From Sinonovacula constricta (Eukaryota; Mollusca; Bivalvia; Cardiida; Solecurtidae): a stretch of DNA of 64,000 bases. The translations under genes and the position numbers were made by a program. A model generated the notes under the pieces. It saw only the letters and a list, made by a program, of their open reading frames with translations, did not search any database and had not been told where the DNA came from. The stretch is taken from positions 40,740,512-40,804,511 of the forward strand of contig CM017563.1 of NCBI GenBank assembly GCA_007844125.1, read 5' to 3'. Shown here one piece after another: positions 36,570-50,200 of this stretch (the first letter of the stretch is position 1; every line of letters starts with the position of its first letter).

Positions 36570-36694
36570 TTAGGGACATATCTTGCAGTAGTGAGCACAT
36601 TTGGTCATGGATCGACTGTGGTTCGGGCAGTCGGCGAATGACGTCACGTAGGAAGTGCCACAATCGGATGTGTCATGGCCGGCTTGGCAGTTCA
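36570..36694 (-). CDS. CAP gene A exon 10 (ShKT domain and stop)
   Basis: Acceptor 'atttctgcccag', starts 'NCQAGHDTSDC', Cys spacing C7C10C8C3C2C, ends 'CKICP' then TAA at 36572-36570. The spacing fits ShKT. Confidence 0.88.
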
Positions 36695-39600
36695 CTGGGC
36701 AGAAATGGATAAAAAATCACATCAATACAGTTAAAGCAACATGGGAAAAATCGGTGAATTTTGTTGTTAAAAGCATTTCTCTAAATAGATAATTCATGTA
36801 AAACTACAGCGAATTGTGTAAGAATGTTGTCCTTTAAGGGAAGGGCAAGTGTAATGCTGCACTTTCGATTGTAGAGAATCCAAAATATGGCTTAATGCTT
36901 CGAAACAGGGGTTATTTGTTAAAATTCCCGTATGGTCATGTTCGGTCAACTTTTCTTTTACGTTGTCAGTGTATTTCTGTATCACTAATACTAGTTAATG
37001 AAGGAAGCACGCGTCTTTTTTATTTTTCTTATTTTCTTTAATTGTGGTATATTTGATAAAAATGCTTTACCTTGGGCTATTCAAAGTCTAAAAAACCAAA
37101 CAATGTGGTAAACATATTTAATTTTTGGAAGGAGCAACCAAATTACTATAGAGAACATTTTGAGCAACTTTGCAATACATACTATGGCTCAAGGTCGAAT
37201 CCGGAAATGTTTGTTGTGTGGTGGGAATGAATCAAGATTCATTCAACCTTATCGCAGTAAATACTATACATATGTTTATATATACAGTAAGGGATCCTAA
37301 CTTCGACCCAAGCAGTCAACAGACAAAATTTACTTTAAAAGCTTAGTATTTTTAAGCTTACATTTATGTGTATTCACAACTCTACTCCTTTACCTGGTTG
37401 GTGCGAGGATGCACAACTTGTTACCTACTTCCCCCATAACTGAATCCATCTCTGCTATGGTTATCTAAAGCTCGGCGAGTTTTAAGCAACTGGCAAAAGC
37501 ATGTATAAGTTATTTAAACAATTTATGGCATATTTGGGATAGTTTGATTCAAACCAATCAAACAATATGTTATTATTATTTTCCAAACGATACTAAATAG
37601 CTCGCAAACTTTCATGTGGATGTTTTCCGGATAACCTGCTTTGTGCCGGCGGTTCTTTCTTCGTCAATAATTAGCTGGACGTCGCCAATATGACAGAATT
37701 TGTCAGTGCGATGTATCAAAAACACACAAACAAACACTACTTACTATGGCAGTCGGCCCCTTGGAGGTAGGAGATTGAAGGACATGTACAAGCTAGAGTG
37801 TTAAGATTCATTGTCCCACCGTTCATGCACATCTTGCCCTTGGAGTCTACAAAGGAAGTGTGTGTCTGGACAATAACAAGTTAACATGTAATTCTTTCCA
37901 GTTATGATCAATCCTGAGCTTGGAAACAACATAATCAGTTGGAAACAACAAAATCTGTTGGAAACAACATAATCAGCTGGAAACAACAAAATCTGTTGGA
38001 AACAACATAATCAAATAACTGAATCAGTTAGTAACAAGATAATCAGTCGGAAACACCATTATTAGTTTTAAACAACATAATAAGTTGGAAACGACATGAT
38101 CAGTTGGAAACAACATGACCAGTTGAAAGCAACATAATCATTTGGAAACAACAGACTCTGTTGGAAACAACATAATCAAATAACATAATCAGTTGGAAAC
38201 AAAATTATCAGTTGGAAACACCATTATTAGTTTTAAACAACATAATAAGTGGAAAACAACATGATCAGTTGGAAACAACATGATCAGTTAGAAACAACAT
38301 AATCAGTTGGAAACAACATAATAAGTTGGAAACAACATGATCAGTTGGAAACAACATAATAAGTTGGAAACAACATGATCAGTTAGAAACAACATAATCA
38401 GTTGGAAACAACATAATCAGTTGGAAACAACATGATCAGTTGTAGGTTATAAATGATTTACAGAATATATAATTAAATGGATAAATAAATAGTCCAGAGA
38501 AAATGGGGAAATAACCCAACATTATATAACAAAGCATTTATCGGTAGAATAAACAAATTACCAAATAAGCAACAAGAAAGATAAAAACACAAAACAAGTC
38601 ACAAACATACAGCCAGTAAGATAAACAAGCTAGCAAACATACCCATCGTGATAATCAAACTGCCGAACGAGCAACGAACAGATAAACATTGTATCAGGCA
38701 TTTAACTAATAAGACAAAAATGTAAAAAACAACAACAACGCGAATAAACGGGGGAAAACAACTAAAGAGGCAACAGGCAGTACACAGGCTAAAGATAGTA
38801 AAATAAATAAAGTAATAAAACAACCAAGCAAAAAGCTAAGTTATCAGCACGAAATCACATGGTCAGTTAGATAAATAAAGTAACAAAGAACCAGCTAGAT
38901 TTACACAAACACGACCACTCAGATAAACAAATAAACACACTACCGGTTAGGTAAACAAAGTAACAAACAACAAGTCACATAAACAAGGTAGCTAATAAAC
39001 AACCAGCTTGATAAACAAAGTAACAAATAAACAACCAGCTTGATAAACAAGGTAACAAATAAACAACCATCTTGATAAACAAAGTAACAAACAAAAAGTC
39101 ACATAAACAATGTAACAAATAAACAACCAGCTTGATAAACAAAGTAACAAACAACAAGTCATATAAACAATGTAACAAATAAACAACCAGCTTAATAAAC
39201 AAGGTAACAAATAAACAACCAGCTTGATAAACAAGGTAGCAGATAAACAACCAGCTTGATAAACAAGGTAGCAGATAAACAACCAGCTTGATAAACAAGG
39301 TAGCAAATAAACAACCGGCTTGATAAACAAGGTAGCAAATAAACAACCGGCTTGATAAACAAAGTAACAAACAACACGTAACATAAATAAGGTTACAAAT
39401 AAACAACAGATTGATTAACAAAGTAGCAAAAACATGTAACATAAACAAGGTTACAAATAAAGAACCAGCTTGATAAACAACGTAACAAACAACCAGCTTG
39501 ACAAAGTAACAGATAAACAACCAGCTTGATTTACAAAGTAACAAATAAACAACCAGCTTGATTTACAAAGTAACAATCAAACAACCAGCTTGATAAACAA

Positions 39601-42600
39601 CGTAATAAACAAACAACTTGACAAAGTAACAAATAAACAACCAGCTTGATAAACAAAGTAACAAACAAACAAACAAACGAACGAACAAACAAACGAACAA
39701 ACAAACGACAAGTTTGATCCCTACCGCACAATCCATTGTTACAGTGATGTGTGCAGTCAGCGCATGGGGTTCCTTTCTTGTATGGGGTGAATTTCGTATT
39801 GTGGTTGTTACCGCTTTAAAGACAAACAAATCGGTTATGTTAAGCAGACAAAATACATAAAATCAGCAAGTACACCTCCTCCTCTCATCCGTGAATAAGA
39901 ATATAATTTATACTAGGTTAAATTATGTTGACAAGTGTGCATTTAAAATACTGGAAACATGTTTACGGATATCGTCAATAGATTATGACAACTTTTTTTT
40001 TTTCAATATTCCTCATAAGCAGTTTCAAACCATTACGTTTGGGAAAAGTTGAGTAATCGAATATTTTATAACTTATTTCATTTGGTAAGCTGAAACTGAA
40101 TCCCAAACTAAGATAAAATATTTCTTGTACTCGTCAGCGTTCAAAACCCAAAGAGAGACAGCGGTGCTGCTTAGAGTAAAGTGCAAAGAAAAGTCCCTCT
40201 TTGAGTATTTGGTCTACATTGTTTCGACCCAAATAAATGCTATTTATTAACATTTGCTTAATGAATTAGCTTCTTAAGCTAAAATTATGGGCTTTTCGAC
40301 AAAAAGACATCCGATAAAATTTAAAATACTGACATCTGATTGGGTGAAAAATTAGGTTAAACGTGAATCAAACTTTATAACACTATTCTTTTCAGAATTC
40401 CTGTAAGTCTTCAGTTGTAATTTAAGACATGCTTGATGGATTAGCTTCATCGTCACGTAAAGCTTCATCATATGTTAGCCTCAAGAACAGCTTAAACATA
40501 TGTAAGCCGCATCGCGATGAACAGCTTAAACATATGTTAGACTCATCGCCAAGAACAGCTTAAACATATGTAAGCCTCATCTCCACGAACAGCTTAAACA
40601 TATGTAAGCCGCAACTCCACGAACAGCTTAAACATATGTAAGACTCATCTCCACGAACAGCTTAAACATATGTTAGTCTCATCGCCACAAACAGCTTAAA
40701 CATATGTTAGTCTCATCTCCACGAACAGTTTAAACATATGTAAGCCCCATCTCCACGAACAGCTTAAACATATGTTAGTCTCATCGCCACGAACAGCTTA
40801 AACATATGTTAGACTCATCGCCACGAGCAGCTTAAACATATGTTAGTCTCATCTCCACGAGCAGCTTAAACATATGTTAGACTCATCGCCACAAACAGCT
40901 TAAACATATGTTAGTCTCATCGCCACGAACAGCTTAAACATATGTTAGTCTCATCGCCACGAACAGCTTAAACATATGTTAGTCTCATTGCCACGAACAG
41001 CTTAAACATATGTTTGTCTCATCGCCACGAACAGCTTAAACATATGTTAGACTCATCGCCAAGAACGGCTTAAACATATGTAAGCCGCATCGCCACGAAC
41101 AGCTTAAACATATGTTAGTCTCATCGCCACGAACAGCTTAAACATATGTTAGACTCATCGCAACAAACAGCTTAAACATATGTTAGTCTCATCGCCAAGA
41201 ACGGCTTAAACATATGTAAGCCTCATCTCCACGAACAGCTTAAACATATGTTAGACTCATCGCCAAGAACGGCTTAAACATATGTAAGCCGCATCGCCAC
41301 GAACAGCTTAAACATATGTTAGTCTCATCGCCACGAACAGCTTAAACATATGTTAGACTCATCGCCACAAACAGCTTAAACATATGTTAGTCTCATCGCC
41401 ACGAACAGCTTAAACATATGTCAACCTCATCTCCACGAACAGCTTAAACAACTGTTAGTCTCATCGCCACGAACAGCTTAAACATATGTAAGCCTCATCT
41501 CCACGAACAGCTTACACATATGTAAGCCTCATCGCCAAGAACGGCTTAAACATATGTAAGCCGCATCGCCACGAACAGCTTAAACATATGTTAGTCTCAT
41601 CTCCACGAACAGCTTAAACATATGTAAGCCTCATCTCCAAGAACAGCTTAAACATATGTTAGTCTCATCGCCACGAACAGCTTAAACATATGTTAGTCTC
41701 ATCTCCACGAACAGCTTAAACATATGTAAGCCTCATCTCCAAGAACAGCTTAAACATATGTAAGCCGCATCGCCACGAACAGCTTAGACATATGTTAGCC
41801 TCATCTCCAAGAACAGCTTAAACATATGTTAGTCTCATCTCCACGAACAGCTTAAAATATGTCAGCCTCATCACCACGAACAGCTTAAACATATGTAAGC
41901 CTCATCGCCAAGAACAGCTTAAACATATGTTAGTCTCATCGCCAAGAACAGCTTAAACATATGTTAGACTCATCGCCACGAACAGCTTAAACATATGTTA
42001 GTCTCATCTCCAAGAACAGCTTAAACATATGTTAGTCTCATCTCCACGAACAGCTTAAACATATGTAAGCCTCATCTCCAAGAACAGCTTAAACATATGT
42101 TAGACTCATCGCCACGAACAGCTTAAACATATGTAAACCTCATCTCCACGAACAGCTTAAACATATGTAAGCCTCATCGCCAAGAACGGCTTAAACATAT
42201 GTAAGCCGCATCGCCACGAACAGCTTAAACATATGTTAGACTCATCGCCAAGAACAGGTTAAACATATGTAAGCCGCATCGCCACGAACAGCTTAGACAT
42301 ATGTTAGCCTCATCTCCAAGAACAGCTTAAACATATGTTAGTCTCATCTCCACGAACAGCTTAAAATATGTCAGCCTCATCACCACGAACAGCTTAAACA
42401 TATGTAAGCCTCATCGCCAAGAACAGCTTAAACATATGTTAGCCTCATCGCCACGAAATTTTAAATAAATGTTTTTGCCACGCCGCAAGAAAAACAGACC
42501 TTTATTGGGAATTTCTTTTTTTGGCATTGAAATGGTTGCATTTGCTGATTCAATATTTATATCGGGTACAACCAGTATATCTGTTCCATGATGATACTAA

Positions 42601-44786
42601 TAATCATACAGATACTTACGCAGGGGCGTAGTTGCAGACGAAAAAGTGGTTGGGCTTTGAGCTGCAATGGGCATAACCACAGCCAACTTTGTACGTTTCT
42701 GCCCACATGATCTGGTAAAAGAAACAAAACTTGATTCTTAAATACATTGTTGTTGATCTCAATCAGAATTTTACGTCAAAAGACCGATTCAATGTCTCTA
42801 AAATGTCATGGCTCAGCCCAAGATTCCAGACTGGAAGAGGCCGACAAATAATAGGACGGAGCGAATTGGCTTTACATAAATATTTTTTGAGAAGATGAGC
42901 AGGTGTGACTTCATGTCACGAATTATGGCATGCTTTCATACTGAAGTCAACACCGTCAACATAATCTCGAGACTTTACAAGGAAGATAAGCAAGAACAGT
43001 AAGAACCTGTGTGTAATGACCGACCGCTCCACCCTGGTCCGCTTCGGAACCCCCGTACACGAAATCATTAACCTCGTCTCCCCACTTGTCAATGGCGTGT
43101 GTCCAGTTGTTGTTGCTGCTCGAGTAGTAAATGTTTTGGCCCACGGAGCTCACCCCTTAAAGAGGAACACACAACGTTATTACTGGTCGATTAGGAGATG
43201 TTTAGGCACACGGAGCTCACTCCATAAAGAGGAACACACAACGTTATTACTGATCGATTAGGAGATGTTTTGGCCCACGGAGCTCACCCTATAAAGAATA
43301 ACACACAACGTTATTAGTCGTCGAAAGGTAGCTGCTCTGACCCACATAGCTCACGCCTAACAGTGAAAAAAGATAACGTTTTTACTCGTCGAAAAGTTGA
43401 TGTTCTGGCCCACATAGCTCACGCCTAACAGTGAAATAGATTACGTTATAAATCGTCGAAAAGTAGATGTTCTGGCTCACATAGCTCACGCCTAACAGTG
43501 AAATAGATAACGTTATTACTCGTCGAAAAGTAGATGCTCTGGCCCCAAAAGCTCACGCCTAACAGTGAAATAGATAATGTTATAACTCGTCAAAAAGTAG
43601 ATGTTCTGGCCCACATAGCTCACGCCTTACAGTGAAATAGATAACGTTATTACTCGTCGAAAAGTAGATGTTCTGGCCCACATAGCTCACGCCTAACAGT
43701 GAAATAGATAACGTTATAACTCGTCAAAAAGTAGATGTTCTGGCCCACATAGCTCACGCCTTACAGTGAAATAGATAACGTTATTACTCGTCAAAAAGTA
43801 GATGTTCTGGCCCACATAGCTCACGCCTTACAGTGAAATAGATAACGTTATTACTCGTCAAAAAGTAGATGTTCTGGCCCACATAGCTCACGCCTTACAG
43901 TGAAATGCATTTGGCTGTTTCTGCGCAAACAGTATAAGTTCTGACCTGCGGGGACAACTCATTATTAAAAAATAGATAACGTTATAACTAATCTAGTGGT
44001 ATATGTGCTGCCCTACGGAGCTTCCGTCTTAAAGTGAAATGCCTTATGCTGTCAGGGCCGTGCCAGGGTTTATGCATTAAATGTGGTATCCGACAGTTTG
44101 GTCCATTTTTTCTAAAATAACCAAATAAGTTATTGCTACGTGAAAGGTTATTGCAAAATGCTGCCCATTCATGCCAACAATCAGTGTGAGCAGTCCAGGA
44201 TAAATCTTCACTCGTCAATGCAAACAGAAGTTTCTAATCCGAGCCACGCTGCAGAGATAACTATTTTTGAACTTAGAAAACCACGTGACCACTTATTTTT
44301 ATATAGGTATCTGGGTATTCCGCTCTGACATCGATATCTATTTTTAACAGAGACCACTACCGCGCTTGTCATAGTGTTAAAAAGATTGAACATTTAGAGA
44401 ATTTTTGCGATTAGTACAGTCTACCAATAAAGTTAGTGTTCAAAATTGTCTGTATAAGACTAATGTATGGGTTTATGCGAAAGGCATGACCAATTTCCAA
44501 AAGCAGTGGTTAGATATTGACACGTGTATTTAATATAGGGGAACTGTCAGATACCAGCTATAACGCAGTGTGAACAGTTGATTAAAAAAAAGAATTAAAG
44601 TCGATAGAATATAAATAAGTTCAACTGCGTGCAGAGTTTTGATTATTCTTTTTTGTAGAGAACGTTCCTTTGTCCGTAATGTATGAAGAATATTATTCTA
44701 AGGGGACATTCAATCGATTTATTTCTGAACAATAATGTTTAGACGAAATTTTGGTGATAAAAACCTTTCAAAATGCATTTTAAGGC

Positions 44787-44869
<83 letters not shown>

Positions 44870-47152
44870 GATTGTAACCCTATACAAATAAAGCTTTCTT
44901 TTGTTTTGCTTATACTGAATTATCACGGAGCACGGCAGGATTATGTATCCGCTTACATTGAGTAATTAGATGACATTTACAGTCGACAAAGATTTCTTAT
45001 GTCCAAAAAATAAATACGGGCGGCACAAGGTTTGAACCGGGTCGCGACATACTGAAGTCGTTAAAAATGGAAGTGGTATAGCTCCCTTGCTAACGCTCAA
45101 GCAAATATGAGGGTAGTTCCACGACTGGTGTCAGGATAATGTGACTGGGTGTGCTGTCATGCATGTTCACGGCATGCTATACATAGTGAAGGCAGCACTA
45201 TATCTTCTTCAAATGAACACCGTCTACAGATAACTGAAATACTGTTGGTGGGACGATAAACCCAATAAACATAAACAGATTGCCGAAATGGAATTATTTT
45301 GCACATAAATTACCGACTTGGGGTTTACGATAACCGACATGGAGTTATTAGGCCGTCTATATTTCCAACATGGAATTAATCCAATTTAAAAATTACCGGA
45401 ATTGAGTTAATATGCCGTATTAAATACCGACATTAAGTTAAATGCCAATACAGGCATTGAGTAAATAGTCTGCCTTAAGTCTCGACATCGATTTTTTGTA
45501 AAAAAAATAAATACACACATACTTGACTATAAACAGCCACAAGATAAATGTTAAATAACCTAGAAACCTAATGTCATACAATACATGTAACTGGGTAAAA
45601 AGAAAGATCAATTGATCAGCAAGAGCAATGCATGTGTAAGTGGTTTACAAATTTACACGATAGTATATATATATTGTTTTGCCTGAAAATCCCCTTCTTT
45701 AGTATTGTTTTAAGGATGTAATTTTACAATACACAATCCTGTGTAATATTTCCGAACCCTGGACACACACTATCACAATATCAGGAAGTGCGAGTCTAGT
45801 GCTCTGTCTACCGGTCTAAGCAATCCAGTCGGTCCATTTTGCCGACTGACCCTCCCAAGTTGGCCACTATTGGGCTTGCCTTTTTTTGTTAAATGACTTA
45901 TCACAGGTATGCTCTTATCTTTACATTTTGCTTACATGTGAATACTATTGTACAGTGCCTTTTCAAAAGTAGGTATGTGTTGCTTATTACTATATAACAT
46001 CAATGTGTTGCGAGTTGTTGACCACATGATGACTTCATAGTACTACTCAGGTTCTACTTCTGTATGATATTATTAAAAATATAACCTAGCGGCTTGTAAT
46101 GAGTATGCATTTTAGAAGAATCTAACGATAAACGGTGCATGAGAAATATCATGTTCACATGTCCGTACCTATGTGGTATATTGGGGACATGAAGCGATTT
46201 CTGCGAAATTAACAAATCTTTCAATTTCACATATGTTATCTTTCAATGCCTGTATGCAGGCGCGTATCTGGGCCGTTTTTGAAGTTACGCACACTTACAA
46301 GGGAAATAACCTTTGTAGTAATACTTTTGAATATATTCGTTTTTTTTCTAATGAAAAACAGGTAAAATGCGGACATGCGAGGAACTTAACGCAAAATATG
46401 AACGACCTTTTCAACTTGAATGGCGTGGTAATAAGATTTTATAACATAGAAACTGGGGAAATAAAATATATCATTCCTATCCCGGGAAAGGTATCGATAT
46501 TCTTAGTGTTTTTGGTACTTTTGGATTTTCCGAATTTTCGAACGGAGGTTACGCACGTGCGTAAAGTGCGTAATGGCAGAAACGCGCCTGCCTGTATGCA
46601 CGAATTTCAGCGTAGTACACCCGGTTTGGTGGGTGTCCCCGATTGGTAGGTGTGTATTCATACAACTGTCCCCGATTGCCATCAAATACATACGCACACA
46701 CGCGCGCACACACACGCGCGCGCACACACACAAACTCCAAAGCGATGGTGCGTATAATCGAATTGGGTCCAAGCAAGCCCCTGTTTGATACTTACAAAGT
46801 AGCAGTTGTTCCAAGTAACGCCTTAAATAAATTACATTTGTGTTGCTGAAGATTATTTTGATCCAAGATGCTCAAGCCTTTACACATACAAAACAGTATT
46901 ACTAGTCGAGACTGTTCTTACGAACGAGGATAACCAAGTGTTCGCGATTGATCCTATGCGAGGAAAAGAAAGTAAATAGAATATTTCTTACGGAAATTGT
47001 GTCTATTGTAGTTGTCGTCGTGGGACCAGACACAATGCTCAGCCCATTTCTGAGCAATGGCGGCAATCTCGTCATCCCAGGTCTGTCCGAAATGCATAAG
47101 TATTATTATTATTATAATAATAATTATTATTTTTATAATTATTATTATTATT

Positions 47153-47225
<73 letters not shown>

Positions 47226-50200
47226 CCATCATCACTAACATCACCAAAATCATCATCACAAGCACCACGATCATTGCTACCACCACCACAATTATCAATG
47301 TCATCATCATCATCATCATAATCATCATCATCATCATCACCACTACCATCATCATCACCATCATTTAATGCCAGCACCTACCAGAACCACCATGTTGGTT
47401 GAATGCACGGAGCGCCTCCACCAGTTGTGACGATTGACAATCTCAGTCTTGGCCGCGTTGGTCACACCTGCGCAAAAGATAGTCGTGTCACAATGATAAA
47501 TGGCTGTTTCTTCTGTTCTGTTCTATGTTTCACTAGCATTCGGACTCAACGGTGTAACAAGCGTAAAGGCTCGTACGCCTTGCTCAAACTATGCAGTAGG
47601 ATATGTTGACACTTTAGTGGAGTCATAATATTTTGTATTTGAGTTTAATCCTAACAAGTATAGAAACTTGTTGACCTGTTGAAAATATGAATATATTTGA
47701 CGTGTTTTATTTCCATTTGTTCGTTTTTGCTTGACTCTGTTGCGCTCTGAACCCTACCCCATTCCATTCCCCTCTTTTGTACTCCAATACGCGCCACTTT
47801 ATTGCATTGTCATCTACTCAACTGTATTTCACTTTACTGAACTTCTCTCTTCTGCTTTAAGTACTTCTCTCCACTATATTGAACTACTCTCCATTATACT
47901 GCACTGCACTCTACTCCACTTTACAGTCTACTGCACCTCAGTCTGCTGCGTTTAGCTCAACTGCTTTCCACTCTACTGCACTCTATTGCATAGCGCACTA
48001 CTCCACCCTATACTTCAACACTTCACGCTACTACACTCCACCATATTTCACTTTGATGTGCTTCACTCTACCTCTCTGCACTTTATTGCACTGCTCCCAA
48101 CTTCACTTCTCTCCTATCTACTCCATTCGACTTTACTATGTTCCACTGTACAATGCCCAACTCTACTGATCTATACTATACTGCACTGTACTCCACTCTC
48201 CACTGCAATACACATTATTCCTTTCCCATTTTACCGTTCTCTACTATATGTTCTCCACTTTTACGGCTCTCCACTCTACTTCTCTCTATTATACTGCAGT
48301 GCTATTCACTATAATCCGTGCTAATGCACTCCACTCTACTGCACTTAACATTGCTGAGCTTTCACATTCCACACTGCATTCATCTCTACTCCAGTCCACT
48401 TTACAGTGACTCACTCTACTGCAATCAACTCTATCCCTTTCCTATTGTACGGTTCTCTACTATACTGCTCTTCACTTTACTGCTTGACTCTGTTCCACAC
48501 AAATGTACTTTCTCCTCTCTACTGTACCACACTCTACTCCAATATATTTAAATGCGTTCTACTAAAATTTCGCATTTACTGCACTGCACTTCACTCTATT
48601 GTTCTTAACTCTACGCCTTCCCTATAAACTCAACTCTTGTCTACGATACCTCACGGCACTGTACACTACTGCGCTTCAATCCTCTGCAGTCCACTCTAAT
48701 GCAATGTTCTCCGATAAAATGCATGCTGCTCCAACATACACCACTGCAATTCTACTTGACTTTACTCTACTGTAGTGTACCCTTACTGCACTTCCCGCTA
48801 CTGTACTGCTCTTCGCTCTACTGCTCTCAAATATACTACTTTAAATTCCATTTGTATGCGATCCGTTATTCTATACGCTACTGCATTCCACTTTAATATT
48901 CTGGCCTGCTCTCAAATACACTGCAATCCACCCCACTCCACTCCACCGCACTCCACTCTACTGCACGTTACATTCCACTGCTCTACGCCCTAATCTAATC
49001 TACTCAAGTGCGCTTAACCTGACTTTACTCTTCTTCATGTTTCTGTTCTGCGCTTCATGCTACCGAAATCCCTTCCACGCTACTGCTTTCCATTTCACTC
49101 CAATCTCCTGCACTCTACTCCTCTCCACTCCACGTACTTGCATTTACGACAATCCACTTCATTCTACAACATAATACTGTACTTCAGTCAACTGCACTGC
49201 AACCTTCTTAACATCACTTCTCTCATCCGCACTCTTTTATACGCCACTTAACTTGATTACTCTAGACTACTCTATATTTGCCTCTATTACACTCCACTCG
49301 ACCCCACTCTACACTAGTCTACTCCAGTCTACGGTTCTGCTATCATTATTGTAGAGACCCACTTTAACTTCACTCCACCCCCATCCCATATTCATTTGTA
49401 ATCCCCATTATTCCACTCCAATTTACTTCCCTTTACTCCACTTCACATTACTACACTTTACTACCGTCTGCTATATTCAACTACACTCTACTCTACACCA
49501 CTACACTCTACCCCTACCCACAGCACATTACTACACTAAACTATCCTATACTATATTCAACCCCACTCCACTCTACTCTACTACATTCTACCCCAACCCA
49601 CAGCACATTACTACACTATACTACCCTCTACTATATTCAACTCCACTCTACTCTACTCTACTACACTCTACCCTAACCCACAGTACTTTACTACACTATA
49701 CTACCATCTACTATATTCAACTCCACTCTACTCTACACCAATACACTCTACCCCAACCCACAGTACTTTACTACACTATACTACCCTCTACTATATTCAA
49801 CCTCACTCTACTCTACTCTACTACACTCTACCCCAACCCACAGTACTTTACTACACTATACTACCCTCTACTATATTCAAACCCACTCCACTCTACTCTA
49901 CTACATTCTACCCCAACCCACAGCACATTACTACACTATACAACCCTCTACTATATTCAACCCCACTCTACTATACTCTACAACACTCTACCCCAACCCA
50001 CAGCACATAACTACATTATACTACCCTCTGCTATATTCAACCCCACTCCACTCTACTTTACAACACTCGACCCCAACCCACAGTACTTTACTACACTATA
50101 CTACCCTCTACTATATTCAACTCCACTCTACTATACTCTACAACACTCTACCCCAACCCACAGTCCTTTACTACACTATACTACCCTCTACTATATTCAA

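Noticed and set aside
38975..39544. 189-codon minus frame with hydrophobic repeats resembling membrane spans
   Set aside because: By-product of the 32-bp intronic array of CAP gene A; residues simply follow the repeat.
40440..42460. Regular 34-bp spacing looked like a CRISPR array
   Set aside because: There are no unique spacers; the whole unit is repeated, and the context is a eukaryotic intron.
46173..46649. 158-codon plus frame in intron 5 of gene A
   Set aside because: No recognisable domain, antisense to the gene, and the residue mix is unlike a conserved protein; perhaps transposon remains.
46948..47377. His-, Asp-, Ile- and Met-run frames
   Set aside because: Trinucleotide repeats; only the minus-strand CAP exon 46992-47082 at one edge is real.
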